A stretch of DNA of 64,000 nucleotides from Lichenibacterium minor (GTDB taxonomy: Bacteria > Pseudomonadota > Alphaproteobacteria > Rhizobiales > Beijerinckiaceae), in assembly GCF_004137685.1 (NCBI RefSeq), contig NZ_QYBB01000001.1, positions 310,001-374,000 of the forward strand, given 5' to 3'. Positions 1-8,521 of this stretch are shown one piece after another. The notes below the pieces were generated by a model that had not been told where the DNA came from, ran no database searches, and saw only the letters and a program-made list of their open reading frames with translations. A program made the position numbers and the translations under genes. How positions within the stretch are numbered: position 1 is the stretch's first letter; each line of letters opens with the position of its first letter.

Positions 1-854
1 ACGCCTCGGGTGCCAACCACCAGTCGGTGGGCTACACGATCGGCGGCGGCGTCGACGTCAAGGTCAACCCGGCCGGCTACCTCGGCCTGCAGAACGGGTT
101 CCTGGCGAGCCTGCTCGGCCCGCTCGTGGTCCGCGTCGAATACCTGCACGACAGCCTCCCGGATTCGACCTACGCCTTCGACGGCCGCACCTTCCGCACC
201 CATTCGGACAGCGACATCGTCCGCGCCGCCATCATCCAGCGCTTCGGCGACACCCCGCCGCGGCCCTACATCGATGCGGCGACGCAGCAGGTGAACTGGG
301 CCGGCGGCTACGGCGGCGTGTTCGGCGGCGGCGGCTTCATCACGCCGGAAACGAAGAACGTCATCGGCGGCGGCAAGACCAAGTTCGACACGTCGGGCGC
401 CCAGGGCGGGCTCTACACCGGCACGAACTTCATGTTCCGCGACCACTACATGCTCGGCTTCGAAGGCTCGACGGCCTACACGGACATCGAGGGCAACGGC
501 CGCGAGCCGACCGGCCCGACGCATTTCCGCAACTACATCAACGCCGACCTGCGCGCCCGCGCCGGCTACGCCTACGGGTCGTACCTGCCGTTCGTGTCCG
601 CGGGCTTCGCCTACGGCCGTTCGGAGCAGATCAACACCACGACCGGCTCCCAGCTCGGCCGCGTCAACAACGAGGCCATCGAAGCCGGCGCCGGCCTCGA
701 CTACCGCATCTCCGAGCGCATCTCGGTCCGCGGCGAATACCTCCACGAGTTCGGGATCAACGACAAGATCGTGAACCTCAACAACACCAACTACGCCAAG
801 CAGTCGATCGACGGCGACTTCTTCCGCGTCGGTGCCGCCTACCACTTCGAGTGA
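1..854 (+). CDS. Outer membrane beta-barrel protein (Omp25-like), 3' part, tandem barrels
   Basis: The reading frame is open from base 3 to the TGA at 852-854, so the start lies left of the window. About 283 residues are visible. Alternating hydrophobic/aromatic strands, Gly-rich turns and the terminal aromatic AAYHFE are typical of small porin-like barrels (Omp25/Omp31 family) of the outer membrane. Two barrel units follow each other: the end of one (RVEYLHD near base 132, then a strand closing in IIQRFG near base 230), then a complete second one beginning WAGGYGGVFGGGGF near base 298 and closing with RGEYLHEF near base 730 and the final strand. A true terminator follows. Role is probably structural or as a channel; no specific substrate can be read. 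Confidence 0.85.
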   Translation, partial: ASGANHQSVGYTIGGGVDVKVNPAGYLGLQNGFLASLLGPLVVRVEYLHDSLPDSTYAFDGRTFRTHSDSDIVRAAIIQRFGDTPPRPYIDAATQQVNWAGGYGGVFGGGGFITPETKNVIGGGKTKFDTSGAQGGLYTGTNFMFRDHYMLGFEGSTAYTDIEGNGREPTGPTHFRNYINADLRARAGYAYGSYLPFVSAGFAYGRSEQINTTTGSQLGRVNNEAIEAGAGLDYRISERISVRGEYLHEFGINDKIVNLNNTNYAKQSIDGDFFRVGAAYHFE

Positions 855-911
855 TGCATGGGCCGGCCGCACAGGCCGGCTCCCGCGCCTTCGGGCGCCG
901 AGAACCACCCA

Positions 912-945
912 AGGCCCGCTTCCGTCACCACGGAGGCGGGCCTTT
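912..945 (+). terminator. Rho-independent-type terminator after the barrel gene
   Basis: A 14-bp stem (912-925 with 930-943, one G-T wobble) closes on the 4-base loop CACC and is followed by a short T run (TTT at 943-945). It sits 57 bases past the stop codon of the barrel gene and before the convergent thpR gene. Confidence 0.75.
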
Positions 946-1008
946 CCCGTTCACGCGGTCGGTCGGCGAGGGACCGCCGCGGGCTTCAGGACCGCGGCCG
1001 GCCGCGGC

Positions 1009-1539
1009 TCAGGCGAGGGGATATTCGGCCTCGACCACGTAGGGGCCGCCGCCGACGGAGTCGCGCGACGAGTAGAGCAGGAAGTTCGCGGCTTCGAAGC
1101 GGCGCGTCAGGAAGCCCCGTGTGCCGAGGTAATGCGCCACCGCGGTCTGGGACGCGTTGCGCAACCGCCCCAGCGTGACATGCGGCACGAAGCGGCGCGT
1201 TTCCGGCGGGATGCCGACGCGGCGCAGCAGGCGCTCCTGCTCGGCCTGCAGTTCCACCAGCGCCGGCGAGGGCTGCGCCTTCGCCACGATGGCCCGCGGC
1301 TTGTCGCCGCCGAAACAGCCGAGGCCTTCCAGCGTGACCGTGAAGGCTTTCCGGCGGATGCCCGCCATCACCTCGTCGACGGCGTCGGCCGTTTCGGGAT
1401 CGATGTCGCCGATGAAGCGCAGGGTGAGGTGGTAATCGGCGACGTCGATCCATCGCGCGCCCGTCAGTCCGCCCCGCATCAACGCCAGTTCGGCGGCGAG
1501 GTCGGAGGGGATCTCAAGACCCGTGAACAGACGGGGCAT
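1009..1539 (-). CDS. thpR: RNA 2',3'-cyclic phosphodiesterase
   Basis: The 176-residue protein has the two His-x-Thr-Leu motifs of the 2H phosphoesterase superfamily, HLTL at residues 37-40 and HVTL at 120-123, at the spacing usual for ThpR/LigT. The family hydrolyses 2',3'-cyclic phosphate ends of RNA and can join tRNA halves in vitro. An in-frame extension upstream exists, but the ATG at 1539 is preceded by AGGAGGA about six bases away and starts the usual family sequence MPRLFTGLEIP, so this start is preferred. It converges on the barrel gene and stands divergent from the small gene at 1693. Confidence 0.9.
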   Translation of the reverse strand: MPRLFTGLEIPSDLAAELALMRGGLTGARWIDVADYHLTLRFIGDIDPETADAVDEVMAGIRRKAFTVTLEGLGCFGGDKPRAIVAKAQPSPALVELQAEQERLLRRVGIPPETRRFVPHVTLGRLRNASQTAVAHYLGTRGFLTRRFEAANFLLYSSRDSVGGGPYVVEAEYPLA

Positions 1540-1692
1540 GGCAGTCCTCCTCGATTTGGCGGCAAGCCCGGCGAGCCTAGCATCCGCCAGGAGCGGTGCA
1601 ACACGGGCGCCCTCGGGCGGCACCATCGGTCGCGCTTCTCCCGCGCCCTCCGTTGGTCTAGACGTGACCGGCAGCGAGAGGGGGAACCGCCG

Positions 1693-1866
1693 ATGCCGGA
1701 GCCGACCGATCAGTTCAAGCGCGCGCCCAAGCGCAAGCCGTCCAAGGGAAAACGGGTCGCCATGTCGGCCGAGGACAAGGCCGCCTATGCCAAGCTGATC
1801 GAGGAGCGCGTCGCGCGCGAGAAGGACTACGCCCAGCACCTGCCGGGCAACGACAAGGGGCGTTGA
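1693..1866 (+). CDS. Small basic protein of unknown function
   Basis: The ORF encodes 57 residues, beginning MPEPTDQFKRAPKRKPSKGK. It is rich in Lys and Arg in its first third, followed by a likely helix (SAEDKAAYAKLIEERVAREK). A purine-rich GAGAGGGGG stretch lies about eight bases before the ATG, and TCTAGA at 1657-1662 could be part of a promoter. It has no signal peptide or membrane segment. I do not recognise a family. Size and charge would fit a nucleic-acid- or ribosome-associated protein, but that is only inference. Confidence 0.55.
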   Translation: MPEPTDQFKRAPKRKPSKGKRVAMSAEDKAAYAKLIEERVAREKDYAQHLPGNDKGR

Positions 1867-1896
1867 AGGGCGGGGCGCGTCGCCGCGACGGTCCGC

Positions 1897-2583
1897 TCAG
1901 CCCTTCCGCCCCAGGAGGTCGGGCCGCCGCTCGCGCGTGATCCGCTCCGCTTCGGCGCGCCGCCACGCCGCGATGCGGCCGTGGTCACCGCCGAGCAGCA
2001 CGGGCGGGATGTCCCGCCCCTCGAAGTCGCGGGGGCGGGTGTAGTGGGGATATTCGAGCAGCCCCCCTTCGAAGCTTTCCTCCGCGCCGGACAGTTCCTT
2101 GCCCATCACGCCGGGCAGCAGCCGCACGCAGGCGTCGAGCAGCGCCAGGCAGGCCACCTCGCCGCCCGACAGCACGAAATCGCCGACCGACACCTCCTCG
2201 AGGCTCCGCGCCGCGATCACGCGCTCGTCGACGCCTTCGAAGCGGCCGCACAGCACGACGACGCCCGGGCCTGACGCCAGGGCGCGGACGCGGGCCTGAT
2301 CGAGCGGGCGGCCGCGCGGGCTCATCAGCAGGCGCGGGCGCGGGTCGCCGGCCGGCGCCGCGGCGTCGAGCGCCGCCGCCAGCACGTCGGCGCGCATCAC
2401 CATGCCGGCGCCGCCGCCCGCCGGCGTGTCGTCCACCGTGCGGTGGCGCCCGAGGCCGTGGAGGCGGATGTCGTAGGGGTCGCAGGACCAGAGGCCCCGC
2501 GCGATGCCGTCACCGGCGAGCGACAGGCCGAGCGGCCCCGGGAACATGGCCGGGAACAGCGTGAGCGGGGTGGCGCGCCACAT
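1897..2583 (-). CDS. trmD: tRNA (guanine37-N1)-methyltransferase
   Basis: The 228-residue protein begins [19 protein letters not shown] and carries the SPOUT knot motifs of Trm[25 protein letters not shown] and PHYTRP. TrmD methylates G37 next to the anticodon of tRNAs reading CNN codons, using SAM, and so prevents frameshifting. The ATG at 2583 lies two bases after the rimM stop, so the pair is translated from one message. The usual partners rpsP and rplS are absent: downstream is a convergent small gene and upstream a 444-base gap. Confidence 0.97.
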   Translation of the reverse strand: MWRATPLTLFPAMFPGPLGLSLAGDGIARGLWSCDPYDIRLHGLGRHRTVDDTPAGGGAGMVMRADVLAAALDAAAPAGDPRPRLLMSPRGRPLDQARVRALASGPGVVVLCGRFEGVDERVIAARSLEEVSVGDFVLSGGEVACLALLDACVRLLPGVMGKELSGAEESFEGGLLEYPHYTRPRDFEGRDIPPVLLGGDHGRIAAWRRAEAERITRERRPDLLGRKG

Positions 2584-2585
2584 GG

Positions 2586-3128
2586 TCAGGCGTCGTCGAT
2601 CCGGGCGTCGCCTTCCTCCTCGGGGAGGAGCGCGCCGCGCGCCACCACGACCCGGCCGCCCTCGAAGTCGATCACCGGGACGAAGGCCAGCGTGAAGGGC
2701 ACGAGCAGCGTTTCGCCGGGCCCGTCCGGCATGACTTCCAGGATGTCGCCGGCCCCGTGGTTGACGATGCCGCGGACGCGGCCCAGCACGGCGCCGTCCT
2801 CGTCCACGGCGCGCAGCCCCACGAGGTCGACGTGGTAGAACTCGTCGGGCTCGGGGGGCGGCAGCCTGTCGCGCGGGATGAAGAGCTCGGTGTTGGTCAG
2901 GCGCGCCGCGGCGTCGCGGTCTCCCACGCCCTCGACGCGGGCGACGAGCATGTCGTCCTTCAGCGGGCGCAGCGACAGCACCGTGAAGGCGCGCGCGCCG
3001 TCGGCGGTGGTCAGCGGGCCGTAGGCGCCGATGTCGCGCGGCTCGCCCGTGTAGGACTTGATCCGCACCTCGCCCTTGACCCCCTGGGGCGCCCCGAACA
3101 CGCCCACCAAGACCCGCGTCTCGCCCAT
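2586..3128 (-). CDS. rimM: Ribosome maturation factor RimM (16S processing)
   Basis: The 180-residue protein has the N-terminal RimM beta-barrel ([20 protein letters not shown], residues about 6-25) and a C-terminal PRC barrel (about 95-170, including [15 protein letters not shown]). RimM binds ribosomal protein S19 and helps 30S head assembly. The ATG at 3128 has AGGTGGGG just upstream. A longer in-frame extension is Arg-rich and lacks family similarity. It is directly followed by trmD with a two-base gap. Confidence 0.96.
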   Translation of the reverse strand: MGETRVLVGVFGAPQGVKGEVRIKSYTGEPRDIGAYGPLTTADGARAFTVLSLRPLKDDMLVARVEGVGDRDAAARLTNTELFIPRDRLPPPEPDEFYHVDLVGLRAVDEDGAVLGRVRGIVNHGAGDILEVMPDGPGETLLVPFTLAFVPVIDFEGGRVVVARGALLPEEEGDARIDDA

Positions 3129-3572
3129 CGCCCCACCTCGCCCGAGAGCCCGTCGGCGACGCCACCGCGGCGCGGGCGAGGACAGTGTCCTCGACCGTGC
3201 CGGCACGCGTTCGCACGCGGACCCGAGAGTCCCACGATTCACCAGCCCGCCCTATGGCACGCTTCGGCCATCGCGCCCAGGCGGGCGGGCGACGCGAACG
3301 CCCGCGATGGCGACCTGCGGCGGCGCGCGATCCACGACGCCCGAGGGGTGATCGGCATTGGGAGGCCGATTCGCTCAACCTTGCCTTGACGGCCGAAGTC
3401 GTGGCACTGCTTCCGGCGATGCGGGCTGCAGGCCCGCCCGGACCGGCGCGCCCGGCGGTCGGACCACACGCGTCGGGTGCCGGCGGGAGCTTCGCCATGA
3501 AACGGCCCGAGGGCGCGCGTAGGCGCTTGTTCGGCGTGCCGCTTCGCGGCCATTGAGGATGCAGACGACCGA
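3129..3572. other. 444-base gap between rimM and hpnN, no gene seen
   Basis: This divergent intergenic region should carry the promoters of rimM (minus) and hpnN (plus). Open frames here are Arg/Pro-rich shadows without recognisable domains or good start sites. TTGACG occurs on the plus strand near 3385, but I see no convincing -10 partner. The rpsP and ffh genes often found before rimM are not here. Confidence 0.5.
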
Positions 3573-6224
3573 ATGTTGACCAGGATCGTAGCGCGGATCG
3601 TCGCCGCCTGCAGCCGCCACGCCCTCTGGGTCGTGCTGCTTTCGGGCCTCCTCACCGTCCTGTCCGCCTGGTTCGCGGTGACGCATTTCGCGATCAACAC
3701 GGATTCCAACACGCTGATCGCCAGCGACCTGCCCTGGCGCCAGCGCCAGGAAGCCTTCAACAGGGCCTTCCCGCAGAACGACGGCCTGATCCTGATGGTG
3801 CTCGACGGAGCCACCCCCGAGGCCGCGCAGGACGCCGCGGACCGCATCGTCGCCCGCCTGAAGGACGATTCCAAGAACTTCGACTTCGTCCGCCTGCCGC
3901 CCGAGCAGAGCTTCTTCGGCCGCGATGGGCTGCTGTTCCAGCCCGTCGCCAAGGTGCAGCAGGTGTCGGACCAGCTGAACAAGGCCCAGCCGCTCATCTC
4001 GACCCTGGCCGACGACCCGTCGCTGCGCGGCCTGTCGCAGATGATCGGCATGATGGGCATCGGCATCGAGCAGGGCAAGATCCCGCTCGCGCAGGTGCAG
4101 CCCTTCTTCGGCCACATGGCCGACACGGTCGAGGGCGCGCTGGCGGGCCGGCTCGTGCCCTTCTCGTTCCAGGGCCTCGCCGGGGGCTCGGACGACCAGG
4201 CCAATCCGAACCGCCGCTTCGTCCAGATCAAGCCCAAGCTCGACTACGGCGCCCTGGAGCCGGGTGCCGCCGCGACCGAGGTCGTCCACAGGGCCGTGCA
4301 GGACCTCGGCATCGGGCCGCAGACCGGCGTGACGGTGCGGCTGACCGGGCAGATCCCCCTCGACGACCAGGAATTCGGCACGTTGAAGGACGGGTTCGCG
4401 CTGAACTCCATCCTCACGGTGCTGGCCGTGGTGTTCCTGCTGTGGCTGGCGCTGAAGTCGGGCCGGCTCATCGTGGCGGTGTTCCTCGCCACCGCGGTCG
4501 GCCTCGTCGTCACGGCGGCGCTGGGCCTGCTGATGGTGGGGGCGCTGAACCTGATCTCGGTCGCCTTCGCGGTGCTGTTCATCGGCATCGGCGTCGACTT
4601 CGGCATCCAGTTCTCGGTGCGCTACCGCGACGAGCGCTACATCGAGGACGCGCTGGTGCCCGCCATCGTGGGCGCGGGCGTCAAGGCCGGCCGGCCGCTG
4701 CTGCTCGCCGCCGCCGCCACGACGGCGGGCTTCTATTCCTTCCTGCCGACCGACTACCGCGGCGTGTCGGAGCTCGGGCTCATCGCCGGGTCGGGCATGA
4801 TCATCGCCTTCGTGGTGGCGATCACCCTGCTGCCCGCGCTGATCCGCCTGTTCAACCCGCCGTCCGAGGGGACGGAGGTGGGCTACGCCTTCCTGAAGCC
4901 CGTCGACCATTTTCTCGAAACGCACCGGCTGCTGGTGATCGCCGCCACGCTCGGGCCGGTGCTGCTGATGTCGCCGCTGCTGTTCCACGTCCACTTCGAC
5001 TTCGACCCGCTCGACCTGAACAGCGATCAGGCCGAAGCCGTGGCGACCATCCGCGACCTCGCCAAGGACGCCAACACGACGCCCTACAAGATCGACGTGC
5101 TGGAACCGACGCTCGCCCGGGCGAATGCGGTCGCGGCCGAGATTGCCAAGCTGCCCCATGTCGCCAACGCCAAGACGCTCGACGCCTATGTGCCGCCCGA
5201 GCAGGAGCCGAAGCTCCTGCTGATCTCGGACCTGAAGGACACGCTCGGCCCGTCGCTGGAACCCGGCGACGACCTGAAGCCCGCCCCGACCGACGCCGAG
5301 AACGTCGACGCGCTGAAGGGCGCCGTGGTGCGGCTCGACAAGGCGGCGCTGAAGGGCACCGGGGACGCCCAGGCGACGGCGAAGCGCCTGTCGGCCGACA
5401 TCGCCAAGCTGGCCGAAGCCCAGCCCAAGGCACGCGACGTCGCCACCCAGGCCTTCGTGCCCGCCATGCACCTCCTGATCGACCAGATCAAGGGACTGAT
5501 CTCGGCCGAGCGCGTGACCCTGGAAACGCTGCCCGCGCGCATCCACCGCGACTGGGTGACGGACGACGGCCAGGCCCGCATCGAGGTGACGCCGAAGGAC
5601 CTGTCGACCTCCAACGCCAGCATCCAGGCGTTCGGCGACGCCGTGCTCGGCGTCGCGCCCGACGCCACCGGCCAGCCGATCGTCATCAAGGACTCGGGCG
5701 ATTCGGTGATCCACGCCTTCATCGAGGCCGGCCTTCTGGCCCTGGCGTCGATCGCGGTGCTGCTCTACCTCGCGCTGCGCCGCGTGGTCGACGTGCTGCT
5801 GACGCTCGTGCCGCTGATCCTCGCGGGCCTGCTCACGATGGAGATCATGGTGCTGATCGGCATGCCGCTGAACTTCGCCAACATCATCGCGATCCCGCTG
5901 CTGCTCGGGCTCGGCGTGGCCTTCAAGATCTACTTCGTGCTGGCGTGGCGCGCCGGGCAGCGGCACGTGCTGCAGTCCAGCCTGACCCGCGCGGTGTTCT
6001 TCTCCGCGTCCTGCACGGCGGTCGCCTTCGGCTCGCTGTGGGCGTCGAGCCATCCGGGCACGTCGAGCATGGGCAAGCTGCTCGCCCTGTCGCTCGCCTG
6101 CACGCTGGTGTCGGCCATCTTCTTCCAGCCCGCCCTGATGGGGCCGCCGCGCGACGAGGAGCGTGTCGACCCCGAGGAGGAAGCGCACCGCATCACCCAG
6201 GAGTTCGCCCGCGCGGCAGAGTGA
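3573..6224 (+). CDS. hpnN: Hopanoid-associated RND transporter HpnN
   Basis: The 883-residue protein is an MMPL/RND-type pump of the HpnN family, which moves hopanoids from the inner to the outer membrane. An N-terminal membrane helix (about 17-40) is followed by a periplasmic domain (to about 275), a five-to-six-helix bundle (about 277-467), a second periplasmic domain (about 470-715) and a second bundle (about 718-870). The first bundle has the acidic RND motif [17 protein letters not shown]; the equivalent place in the second bundle reads [16 protein letters not shown], without the Asp. The ATG at 3573 overlaps the end of a six-codon reading frame starting at 3560. Other hopanoid genes are not adjacent. 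Confidence 0.93.
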   Translation: MLTRIVARIVAACSRHALWVVLLSGLLTVLSAWFAVTHFAINTDSNTLIASDLPWRQRQEAFNRAFPQNDGLILMVLDGATPEAAQDAADRIVARLKDDSKNFDFVRLPPEQSFFGRDGLLFQPVAKVQQVSDQLNKAQPLISTLADDPSLRGLSQMIGMMGIGIEQGKIPLAQVQPFFGHMADTVEGALAGRLVPFSFQGLAGGSDDQANPNRRFVQIKPKLDYGALEPGAAATEVVHRAVQDLGIGPQTGVTVRLTGQIPLDDQEFGTLKDGFALNSILTVLAVVFLLWLALKSGRLIVAVFLATAVGLVVTAALGLLMVGALNLISVAFAVLFIGIGVDFGIQFSVRYRDERYIEDALVPAIVGAGVKAGRPLLLAAAATTAGFYSFLPTDYRGVSELGLIAGSGMIIAFVVAITLLPALIRLFNPPSEGTEVGYAFLKPVDHFLETHRLLVIAATLGPVLLMSPLLFHVHFDFDPLDLNSDQAEAVATIRDLAKDANTTPYKIDVLEPTLARANAVAAEIAKLPHVANAKTLDAYVPPEQEPKLLLISDLKDTLGPSLEPGDDLKPAPTDAENVDALKGAVVRLDKAALKGTGDAQATAKRLSADIAKLAEAQPKARDVATQAFVPAMHLLIDQIKGLISAERVTLETLPARIHRDWVTDDGQARIEVTPKDLSTSNASIQAFGDAVLGVAPDATGQPIVIKDSGDSVIHAFIEAGLLALASIAVLLYLALRRVVDVLLTLVPLILAGLLTMEIMVLIGMPLNFANIIAIPLLLGLGVAFKIYFVLAWRAGQRHVLQSSLTRAVFFSASCTAVAFGSLWASSHPGTSSMGKLLALSLACTLVSAIFFQPALMGPPRDEERVDPEEEAHRITQEFARAAE

Positions 6225-6311
6225 GCCGACGCCCCGCCGGGGGCCGGGCCCCGGGCGACCTCGGGGCCGGCGGGCCGAAACCCGCGGTCCCTCGCAGCGG
6301 AACACGATCAC

Positions 6312-7868
6312 ATGCCTTTTCGAAAGCGCTTCCGCCCCGCCCCGCCCGAGCGGACCGGGATCGACCGTGACGCGGCCTCGACGGACGAGCGAAACGTCGC
6401 CATCGCCGAGATCGCCGACAGCGGCCTGTTCGACCCGGCCTGGTATCTGAACCGCTATCCGGACGTCGCCCAGGCCGGGCTCGACCCCCTGCTCCATTAC
6501 GTGGCGGCGGGCGCCGCCGAAGGGCGGTTCCCGGGACCTCGCTTCGACGTGACCTGGTACCTCGGGGAAATGCCGGAGGCCGGCGCGCCGGGCACGAACC
6601 CGCTCCTGCACTACCTGAGGCGGGGGCGGGCCCTGGGCCACAGCCCGAAAGCGCTCGACGAGGGGCAGTCCTTCGACTCGTTCCTGTCCGCCACGCGGGG
6701 CGGCCGGCTGCCGTTCTCCGAGCGCGAGCGCTCCCAAGTCGACCACGTCCATTACGCCCTCGACGCCAAGGCGGCGGAGCCGCACGGCCTCCTGCCCCTG
6801 CCGCCCCTCGAGCTGTCGGTCCGCATCGGCTCGCTCACGCTCGACAGTTTCGAGGAGATCGGCCGGGGCGTGAAGGAGGTGATCCTGCGCTGCCTGCCGC
6901 CCGGGTTCGACTTCCGCGGCAGCCGGTGCCTCGATTTCGGCTGCGGCATCGGCCGCGTCATCCGCCACTTCGCCGAGGAAGCCCGCTCGGCCGAGTTCTG
7001 GGGCTGCGACATCGACGGGACCAGCATCCGCTGGGCCGTGGAGACGATGACGCCGCCCTTCCGCTTCTACCAGATGTCGCAGAGCCCGACGCTGCCCTTC
7101 GAGGATTCCTCCTTCGACCTGATCTATGCCATCGCGGTGTTCAGCCAGGTCTACGACGATTGGCATCACTGGGCCGTCGAGATCCGGCGTGTGCTCAAGC
7201 CCGGCGGGGTGTTCTTCATGAGCTACGCCGGGCAAGTCCCCTTCGAGGAGATGCTGTCCATCCCCTACGACGGCTTCGCCGCCCATCCGGGCCTCTACGT
7301 CAAGAGCCCGTTCAACAGTTGGAACCGCGGCGGCCCGATGGTGTTCATGTCGCCCCAATGGGTGGAACGCCACTGGGGCTCGCTGTTCGACATCGACTTC
7401 GTGGCCCCGGACGCGCTGCTCGACTACCAGTCGATCTGCGTCATGCGCAAACCGGCGCGCGGGACGCCGCCGCGCCCGCACATGCGCGTGGTCGAGGCGG
7501 CCACCCGTCAGGCCTTCAACCCGGACGCGACGGGCCGGATCGACCAGGGGCACGACCGGACGAAACCCTTCACCGAAAGCTACGGCATCGAAGCGGAGGG
7601 GACGACGCGCGTCGCGGGCTGGATCGCCCTGCGCGGCGATGCGCCGAAGCGCCTGCGGCTGGCGGTGGACGGCGCCGCCGTTGAGGCCGGCCCCACCGTT
7701 TGGGAGCCGGGAGCCCCTTACCGGGACTGGGACGACAGCCCTCAGACGGTGTTCACCACGTCGTTCGACGCGTCGGGGATCGCCGCGGGCGAGCATCGCC
7801 TGACCGTGACCGTCGAGGGCGCGCGGGGCGTTTCGCACGAGATGGGGATCGCGCTTCGGGTGCGGTGA
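6312..7868 (+). CDS. SAM-dependent methyltransferase with N-terminal WYL-PDV repeats
   Basis: The 518-residue protein has three parts. Residues 39-110 hold two copies of a repeat (FDPAWYLNRYPDV...[17 protein letters not shown] and FDVTWYLGEMPEA...PLLHYLRRG) that is known from alphaproteobacterial glycosyltransferases and calcium-binding exoproteins. Residues about 190-390 form a class I methyltransferase: CLDFGCGIGRV at 206-216, the acidic GCDID near 231, and a post-motif LKPGGVFFMSY. Residues about 410-518 look like a beta-sandwich ending in a strand-rich tail. There is no signal peptide. Cell-surface glycan or lipid modification is plausible from the repeats, but the substrate cannot be told. 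It follows hpnN by 87 bases on the same strand. Confidence 0.8.
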   Translation: MPFRKRFRPAPPERTGIDRDAASTDERNVAIAEIADSGLFDPAWYLNRYPDVAQAGLDPLLHYVAAGAAEGRFPGPRFDVTWYLGEMPEAGAPGTNPLLHYLRRGRALGHSPKALDEGQSFDSFLSATRGGRLPFSERERSQVDHVHYALDAKAAEPHGLLPLPPLELSVRIGSLTLDSFEEIGRGVKEVILRCLPPGFDFRGSRCLDFGCGIGRVIRHFAEEARSAEFWGCDIDGTSIRWAVETMTPPFRFYQMSQSPTLPFEDSSFDLIYAIAVFSQVYDDWHHWAVEIRRVLKPGGVFFMSYAGQVPFEEMLSIPYDGFAAHPGLYVKSPFNSWNRGGPMVFMSPQWVERHWGSLFDIDFVAPDALLDYQSICVMRKPARGTPPRPHMRVVEAATRQAFNPDATGRIDQGHDRTKPFTESYGIEAEGTTRVAGWIALRGDAPKRLRLAVDGAAVEAGPTVWEPGAPYRDWDDSPQTVFTTSFDASGIAAGEHRLTVTVEGARGVSHEMGIALRVR

Positions 7869-8052
7869 GGGCCGGCAGCGCGGCCGTGCCTCACCGGCCG
7901 GCCGGCGCATTCGGGTATGGCTCGCCTGCGGCGGCCCGGGTTGCGGGCTACGAGGGCCTGTGGTGGGTTCGCCGGCGGCGGGGCATCACGATCCCGCCTC
8001 ACGGTCCGGGCGCGTCGTGTGTGGTCGTCCGGCCGTGGACCATCCCGACCTC

Positions 8053-8069
8053 GGGCGGCCCTGCCGCCC
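8053..8069 (+). promoter_or_regulatory. Perfect hairpin just before the Shine-Dalgarno of the 8087 gene
   Basis: GGGCGGC and GCCGCCC form a seven-base G+C stem around the loop CCT. It ends 17 bases before the ATG, next to the AAAAAGGAAAA ribosome site. It could affect translation initiation; function is inference. Confidence 0.3.
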
Positions 8070-8086
8070 CCAAAAAGGAAAATCCC

Positions 8087-8287
8087 ATGACCTATCGGAT
8101 CGTGGCGCGGAACTCCGACGCTTCCACGGGCATCGCCAAGCCCACCGCCGCCGAAGCCCTGCAGGCCGTGCGCCAGCTCCACGGCGCCGGCTACCGCCTG
8201 ACGGCGATCATCGACGACGACGGCGACGCCGTCCCGGTCGAAACCCTCGAAGAACTCGCCCGCCGCGAAGGTGGCGCGTCCCACTGA
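8087..8287 (+). CDS. Small conserved-looking hypothetical protein (66 aa)
   Basis: The ORF starts MTYRIVARNSDASTGIAKPT, with AAAAAGGAAAA as a strong ribosome site. The sequence has a beta-alpha-beta feel: a strand (YRIVARN), a helix (AAEALQAVRQLHGAG), a strand (RLTAIIDD) and a C-terminal helix (ETLEELARRE). There is no membrane segment or signal peptide. I do not recognise a named family. Codon use matches the neighbours, so it looks like a native gene. It is convergent with pyk; the REP-like repeat begins three bases after its stop. Confidence 0.7.
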   Translation: MTYRIVARNSDASTGIAKPTAAEALQAVRQLHGAGYRLTAIIDDDGDAVPVETLEELARREGGASH

Positions 8288-8290
8288 CAT

Positions 8291-8342
8291 CGAGCGACGG
8301 ACAGGCCGGCGCGTGTCCGTCGCGCTGCGCCGCACGGACGGC
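8291..8342. repeat. REP-like hairpin repeat, copy 1
   Basis: This 52-base unit matches 53143-53194 at 45 of 52 positions by my count, without gaps. It contains a perfect 10-bp inverted repeat (GCGACGGACA at 8294-8303, TGTCCGTCGC at 8314-8323) around a G+C-rich 10-base loop. Both copies lie in gaps between convergent genes, here between the 66-residue gene and pyk. It may be a REP-type element or a two-way transcription stop. Confidence 0.6.
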
Positions 8343-8521
8343 GGCGCCCGATCGCGCCGTCCGGCGGTCGAGGCATTCGACCGCTGGCGAGAAGGCCCGC
8401 TGACGGCCCGGAGGGCTGCCGCCGGTTCGGGTCCGCCGCCATGTGATGCCAGCACGCGACGCCTCGGCGGCGACGGGTAAGCACGCCGGCTTGTTCGACG
8501 GCAGACGCGCGTCCGGAGCGG

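Noticed and set aside
3375..7910. A 1511-codon open frame on the minus strand over hpnN and the methyltransferase gene
   Set aside because: It is a G+C-rich shadow of two well-supported genes: rich in Arg, His, Gln, Asp and Gly, without domains or ribosome site.
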